Source of the DNA: Gp13-AA77 sp035578005
Lineage (GTDB): Bacteria; Acidobacteriota; Terriglobia; UBA7540
DNA length: 18,536 nucleotides
Reading direction: 5' to 3'
Assembly (NCBI GenBank): GCA_035578005.1
Contig: DATJYK010000073.1
Span: forward strand, 1-18,536
In this document: positions 15,309-18,536 of the stretch, one piece after another
Position numbering within the stretch: position 1 is the stretch's first letter
How the letters are laid out: the number at the start of each line of letters is the position of its first letter
Notes under the pieces: model-generated
Databases searched by the model: none
What the model was told of the DNA's origin: nothing
Seen by the model: the letters and a program-made list of their open reading frames with translations, nothing else
Made by a program: the position numbers and the translations under genes

Positions 15309-16355
15309 TCATCCCGGCGAAGTTTCGCGCGGCGGCTCGGGCTCAGGCTCGAAGGTGAAGTCGCCCTGCTGAGGCCCTGAAGGTCTCTCTGCGGCAAGCG
15401 TCCCGCCTCCTGTGAACTGTGGGGCTGCGCCGATCGATTCTGGAGACGCGACCGAGGCGAGCTCCGGGTATCGCGCCTGCAAGGTTTCGGGCACCGGCAT
15501 CAGGTTGCCGGTAAGAAGAGATTCAATCTCGAAAGCGTTCGCCACTCCCTTGCCCTCAAAGTGATTATTGGTGATGACGAAGGTCGACTCGGAGTGTGCC
15601 GCCACCCGCTGCACGCGCTCCACCCAGGGTTCCAGCTCATCCATGCGGTACAGATAGTCATAGCGCTCGAAAGGCTGGGAGTGCGCGAACCATTGATTGT
15701 AATTGCGGCCGTGGAGGCGTACGTAGCCGACTGCGCTGGTGGATTGAGCGGTGGGCCCGAGTGATCGTCCGATGATCGGCTGGTCTATGTTGCAGAACCC
15801 TACTCCGAGTTCACCGAGCAGTTCAAACGCTTCCGGACAATTCCAGGAGCTGTGCCGCACCTCCAGCACCAGCGGGTATTCCATGAATTGCATGACGACG
15901 CCGCCCAAGTACTCCCGGTTTTCGCGGGTCCACTTGAAAGACCAGGGAAATTGCAGGAGTAACGCACCTAGACATCCCCCCTCGGCGAGCGGCTTTATGC
16001 CTTCTTTCACGGCCCGCTCGTCTTCGCGGCTGGCGTCGCGGTCATGCGTGAACCGCCTCCAGAGCTTGGCGGTGAACTGAAAGCGCGGATTGCCGCTCAC
16101 CTGTTTGACCCAGGAACGCGCCGACTCCGGCCGCACTGGTTGGTAAAACGACGTGTTGATTTCGATGGTGTCGAAGAAGCGCGCCAGGAATTCCGCCTCA
16201 TGAAAGCCGCGCGGGCGCGGAGTGGGGTAGACGATACCTGCCCAATCCTGATAAGACCATCCAGCCGGTCCAACCCGAATAGTGGCACCGTGGGGCGCCT
16301 TCGCGGGCGGCGCTTCGGGCAGCGGGCTTCGTGGCGCAAGAGCGGAGGCTTTCAT
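15309..16355 (-). CDS. DUF72 (YecE-like) family protein
   Basis: 348 residues. The TIM-barrel DUF72 domain spans about residues 25-290, with RVGPAGWSYQDWAGIVYP at its start, FFDTIEINTSFYQPVRPESA (60-79), LLLQFPWSFKWTRENREYL and VLEVRHSSW, then YVRLHGRNYNQWF, where the arginine and asparagine are conserved. The role of the family is unknown; a nuclease or sugar-isomerase-like activity has been suggested from fold. The C-terminal 50 residues (rich in Gly, Pro, Glu) look disordered and are not part of the usual family. A 20-residue Pro/Ala-rich leader precedes the domain. The ATG at 16355 follows a strong promoter by a short leader and AAAGG at 5 nt, so it heads the operon with the DinB-like gene and scoAB. 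Confidence 0.88.
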   Translation of the reverse strand: MKASALAPRSPLPEAPPAKAPHGATIRVGPAGWSYQDWAGIVYPTPRPRGFHEAEFLARFFDTIEINTSFYQPVRPESARSWVKQVSGNPRFQFTAKLWRRFTHDRDASREDERAVKEGIKPLAEGGCLGALLLQFPWSFKWTRENREYLGGVVMQFMEYPLVLEVRHSSWNCPEAFELLGELGVGFCNIDQPIIGRSLGPTAQSTSAVGYVRLHGRNYNQWFAHSQPFERYDYLYRMDELEPWVERVQRVAAHSESTFVITNNHFEGKGVANAFEIESLLTGNLMPVPETLQARYPELASVASPESIGAAPQFTGGGTLAAERPSGPQQGDFTFEPEPEPPRETSPG

Positions 16356-16375
16356 ATTCGCCTTTTATTCGCTTT

Positions 16376-16405
16376 ATTATGGCGCCGTCTCGCACCTCCT
16401 GTCAA
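16376..16405 (-). promoter_or_regulatory. Promoter of the DUF72-DinB-scoAB operon
   Basis: On the minus strand a perfect TTGACA (16405-16400) is followed after 18 nt by CATAAT (16381-16376, five of six). This is the best sigma-70-type promoter seen in the window. The expected start point near 16369 leaves only about 14 nt of leader before the ATG. Confidence 0.65.
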
Positions 16406-16452
16406 CTACTCTGCCCAACCCAACGGTACCGGTGTCATTCGAATGTTTCCGA

Positions 16453-16549
16453 CGCAGTCATTCCCGCGAAGGCGGGAATCCATCGCTGAAGCGATTGGAA
16501 AGAGAAGGCATCAAGGAAATGGATTCCCGCCTTCGTGGGAATGACTGCG
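16453..16549. repeat. Paired dRS3-like inverted repeat (MITE-like)
   Basis: Two 31-nt arms (16453-16483 and 16519-16549) are reverse complements with a single mismatch. Each arm is itself palindromic and fits ATTCCC-N8-GGGAAT, the dRS3 consensus first described in Neisseria. The left copy is ATTCCCGC-GAAG-GCGGGAAT. The 35-nt core between them contributes to a small TCGC-TGAA-GCGA hairpin. It lies 50 bp upstream of the DUF72 promoter. Confidence 0.8.
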
Positions 16550-16677
16550 CCTCACGGGGTTCCGCCCAGCAAATGACACCAGTACCTGCCCAAGGCATCG
16601 GCGAGTAGCGACTCATTTTAATGGCACACCCACCTCGGCGGTCAGAGTTAGCCACGAGACGCTGGTGCCGGCGAGGC

Positions 16678-16728
16678 TTGAACCGGTTGAAACCCACCCT
16701 TTCCGGAAGAGTCGGTGAGAAATCAGAA
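16678..16728 (+). repeat. Diverged intergenic repeat, copy 1
   Basis: It starts TTGAACCGGTTGAAACCC, runs through a CTTTCC segment and ends GTGAGAAATCAGAA. The same order of blocks recurs at 17343-17397. The core AACCGGTT is itself a palindrome. Confidence 0.45.
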
Positions 16729-17342
16729 CCTCGCGGCGGTCACGGAGAATTTTGGTTGCCCGAAAGGAAAGCTGTCCGTAAATGGGCGCTTGTTGAGCGG
16801 TTCGACGAAAAATTATGAAAAAAAGGCCATCTTGTCCGTAATCCATTGCTGAGCCTAGGCTTATCAAATTGGGTTCGACCCCCTCGAAAGTTTCAAAATA
16901 TCGTCCATTTTTGGCACATAAACGTTTGTTGCTACAGCACTTAGATGCATTGGGTTCGTGTATTGTAATCAAACTCGTGATAGCCATCCCGATCTCTATC
17001 CCAAAGTTCCTCCAAAATCGACCCGTGCTGAGCTTCCGGCTTGGCGGAGGGGAGGGCTTGCCACTGAGGGCCAGGGCACTGTGGTGGTGATCCCATTCCG
17101 CTCGTTCCCTGAAGCCGCACGCAGCTACGGATACCTTTTGAATAGCACGCCAGATCATCGCCCGTCGATACTGTATTCGGTCTTTTGTTGGTCAATTGCT
17201 GTCAGCCGGGAAATGCGAGGTCTCGTACGATATCGCACGATCAGGATTGGCTAGTCGGATTACCGGCGGCTGGCCCTTTCGGGCCTGCATTCTCCACGCG
17301 CTCCCGATTCGGCCCTGAGCGTTGCCAGACGGAAGGGAAGGG

Positions 17343-17397
17343 TTGAAACCGGTTGGACCCCCGCTCTTTCTCCGCCTTCGAGAGTGGTCAGAAATAC
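17343..17397 (+). repeat. Diverged intergenic repeat, copy 2
   Basis: It starts TTGAAACCGGTTGGACCC, then CTCTTTCTCC, then GAGAGTGGTCAGAAAT, in the same orientation and block order as 16678-16728 but about 4 nt longer. It ends 28 bp before the HU promoter palindrome. Confidence 0.45.
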
Positions 17398-17424
17398 AGG
17401 CTATCCATCGCGATTCTCGGGATG

Positions 17425-17464
17425 TGTCAAACTCTTGACAAGGGGCCAAGGCATTGCCTACGAT
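17425..17464 (+). promoter_or_regulatory. HU gene promoter with operator-like palindrome
   Basis: A perfect -35 TTGACA (17435-17440) and a -10 TACGAT (17459-17464, four of six) are 18 nt apart. The -35 box is the right half of the palindrome TGTCAA-ACTC-TTGACA (17425-17440), so a dimeric regulator bound there would block RNA polymerase. The start near 17471 leaves about 22 nt of leader including AGGAG. The left half also forms a -35 box for the opposite strand, but no good -10 follows it. Confidence 0.6.
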
Positions 17465-17492
17465 GGAAGCTCTTCTCTTTCAGGAGATTGCC

Positions 17493-17759
17493 GTGATCAA
17501 ATTGGACATCGTGAATGAAGTGGTGAACCGGACGGGCATCACCAAGACCAGGGCCGAGATGGCGGTAGAGACAGTCTTCAACTCTCTCAAAAAAGCCATG
17601 ACAGCCGGCGACCGGATTGAGCTGAGGGGTTTCGGGGTGTTCAACGTGAAAGCACGCAAGACCGGCGTGGGCCGCAACCCGAGAACAGGCGAGGAAGTCA
17701 ACATCAAGCCGGGCCGTGCGGTTCGCTTCAAGCCGGGAAAAGAGCTGCAGGCGCTCTGA
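17493..17759 (+). CDS. HU/IHF-family DNA-bending protein
   Basis: 88 residues from a GTG at 17493, chosen because AGGAG lies 6 nt upstream and because the in-frame ATG codons at 17454 and 17463 would sit at or before the transcription start. The sequence is standard: N-terminal helices (LDIVNEVVNRTGITKTRAEMAVETVF), then RIELRGFGVFNVKARKTGVGRNPRTGE, where the GRNPRTG arm inserts between DNA bases with its proline, and a C-terminal KPGRAVRFKPGKEL. It bends and compacts chromosomal DNA and assists recombination and transcription. Sequence alone does not separate HU from IHF-alpha type. A probable membrane protease follows in the same frame after 51 bp. Confidence 0.93.
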   Translation: MIKLDIVNEVVNRTGITKTRAEMAVETVFNSLKKAMTAGDRIELRGFGVFNVKARKTGVGRNPRTGEEVNIKPGRAVRFKPGKELQAL

Positions 17760-17810
17760 TCTCGATCCGCACCGAGACGCGGGATCGCTCCGCTCGGTCG
17801 CGTCGTCTCT

Positions 17811-18536
17811 ATGGGTGACGGCTCCCCCGAATCGTCGATTGGTTCCCCCATCCTGATTGGCCAAGCGACCGTGCCGCAGCCACGGTCGGCATGGTGGCGG
17901 TGGCGTCCTGCTTGGCGCTTTCGGGCCCCCGCTTGGACTTCGTCTCCGCAATTCCATCTGTTTCTTCTCGCTGTAACCGCTCTCAGCACCGTTGTGGCTG
18001 GGAGCGGAATCGCCGCAAACTACGCGGCGGGGCGTCCGGCCTTCAGCGCGGACCTCTCTCTTGCTCCGTTCCGCAGCATTCTTCAACAACCCGCGCGGCT
18101 CGCCGCAGGGTTGCCCTTCGCCTGTACGCTCCTTGCCATCCTGCTGGCTCACGAACTCGGCCACTATCTTACCTGCCGACATTACGGCCTGCGCGTGAGC
18201 TACCCTTACTTTATCCCCGCGCCGACACTCATCGGAACCATGGGCGCCTTCATTCGCATCCGTTCCCCAATTCTCACCCGGCGTATGCTCGTGGATGTTG
18301 CCGTGGCGGGCCCGATTGCCGGATTTGTACTAGCGGTTCCCGCGCTTGCCTGGGGGGTGCTGCACGGGCGTCCGGCGGGAAGCGTGGTTCCCCCCGATGC
18401 GATCATTCCCGGCTCTCCGCTCGCCCTCGTGCTGCTGACGCACTTGCTGCGGCCCGGCATCCATCCCGCACAAGTGGCGCTTGCGCCGGTGGGACTCGCC
18501 GGCTGGGTGGGGCTCTTCGTCACCGCACTCAATCTG
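17811..18536 (+). CDS. Site-2-protease-like membrane zinc metalloprotease (M50), N-terminal part
   Basis: The frame from the ATG at 17811 stays open for 242 codons to the window end, so the C-terminus is missing. A first membrane segment (FHLFLLAVTALSTVVAGSGIA, about 55-75) is followed by AILLAHELGHYLTCRHYGL with the zinc motif HELGH at residues 114-118. Then come PYFIPAPTLIGTMGAFIRIR and DVAVAGPIAGFVLAVP, both hallmarks of intramembrane S2P/EGY1-like proteases, and a last TALNL, just where the conserved LPxGxLDGG aspartate motif should follow outside the window. Such proteases cut membrane-bound regulators within the bilayer. No ribosome site precedes the ATG, so expression may depend on reinitiation after HU, 51 bp upstream. 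A GTG at 17871 is an alternative start. Confidence 0.85.
   Translation, partial: MGDGSPESSIGSPILIGQATVPQPRSAWWRWRPAWRFRAPAWTSSPQFHLFLLAVTALSTVVAGSGIAANYAAGRPAFSADLSLAPFRSILQQPARLAAGLPFACTLLAILLAHELGHYLTCRHYGLRVSYPYFIPAPTLIGTMGAFIRIRSPILTRRMLVDVAVAGPIAGFVLAVPALAWGVLHGRPAGSVVPPDAIIPGSPLALVLLTHLLRPGIHPAQVALAPVGLAGWVGLFVTALNL

Larger units (their letters stand above)
16550..17424. other. Gene-poor region with lowered GC and short palindromes
   Basis: No open frame here has a ribosome site or a recognisable domain. The part from about 16800 to 17000 is visibly A/T-richer than the genes around it. Short structures are an imperfect palindrome CGTACGATATCGCACG (17224-17239) and a hairpin GGCCC-TTTC-GGGCC (17272-17285). 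A diverged repeat pair marks its two ends. It may be the remains of a decayed or transferred segment. Confidence 0.45.

Noticed and set aside
16660..16693. tRNA-like 3' end on the minus strand (GGTTCAAGCC followed by GCCGGCACCA)
   Set aside because: The T-arm to CCA spacing does not fit a tRNA and no acceptor, D or anticodon arm can be built.
16870..16882. T-loop-like GGGTTCGACCCC
   Set aside because: An isolated T-arm-like motif with no other tRNA parts; not enough to claim a tRNA remnant or attachment site.
16911..16933. Sigma-54-like promoter (TTGGCAC and TTGCT)
   Set aside because: The spacing between GG and GC is about six nucleotides too long for a -24/-12 promoter.
16613..17158. A 181-codon minus-strand frame in the gene-poor region
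   Set aside because: There is no recognisable domain, no ribosome site, and an irregular composition; other frames are equally open nearby.
17427..18182. A 251-codon minus-strand frame over HU and the protease start
   Set aside because: It is antisense to two genes with clear family motifs and has a low-complexity Arg/Pro/Ser composition.
1..18536. CRISPR array or phage defence system
   Set aside because: No regularly spaced direct repeats, cas genes, restriction-modification or known defence genes other than parDE were seen.

Overview
The window reads as a piece of a moderately GC-rich chromosome from the Acidobacteriota (a Solibacter/Bryobacter-like or related lineage is my inference). 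The pointers are a very large Oar-like TonB-dependent receptor with an N-terminal carboxypeptidase-regulatory domain, a cytochrome-less quinoprotein dehydrogenase of the soil-acidobacterial type, a c-type cytochrome carrying the Pirellula/Verrucomicrobium-type haem-domain ending, and several families of palindromic intergenic repeats. No rRNA, tRNA, CRISPR array, prophage or intact insertion sequence is visible.

Layout, left to right. (1) 1-227: the last 40 codons of a probable transposase, then a 50-bp double-hairpin repeat. (2) 255-4204: a periplasmic oxidation locus. A PQQ-type beta-propeller dehydrogenase and a DUF4380 (mutarotase-like) protein form a tight leftward pair, and a dihaem cytochrome c is transcribed divergently from the same 75-bp gap. 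(3) 4293-5523: a membrane methyltransferase of the isoprenylcysteine methyltransferase type, preceded by a complete parD-parE toxin-antitoxin operon with its own promoter. (4) 5681-7746: ligA, the NAD+-dependent DNA ligase, with a promoter-proximal 42-nt hairpin that contains its Shine-Dalgarno sequence. (5) 7779-12914: a leftward operon of the Oar-like receptor followed by a secreted TPR protein, driven from a good promoter through a leader of about 330 nt. (6) 12915-13279: a gene-free stretch with a perfect Gram-positive-type LexA box. (7) 13280-16405: a leftward operon of DUF72, DinB-like, scoA and scoB, with a strong promoter and a 91-bp inverted repeat inserted after the first gene. (8) 16406-17492: about 1.1 kb without a credible gene, holding a paired dRS3-like element and two copies of a diverged repeat of about 50 nt. 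(9) 17493-18536: an HU/IHF-family protein followed by the start of a site-2-protease-like membrane metalloprotease that runs off the window.

Functional reading. The quinoprotein, DUF4380 protein and cytochrome c plausibly form one periplasmic electron-transfer unit: the dehydrogenase oxidises an alcohol or sugar, the cytochrome accepts electrons, and the DUF4380 protein may act on a sugar substrate. ScoAB activates acetoacetate with succinyl-CoA. The receptor and TPR protein are probably an outer-membrane uptake or surface system. The most noteworthy non-coding signals are the ligA leader hairpin, the isolated LexA-like box, the dRS3-like pair, and the palindrome over the HU promoter.
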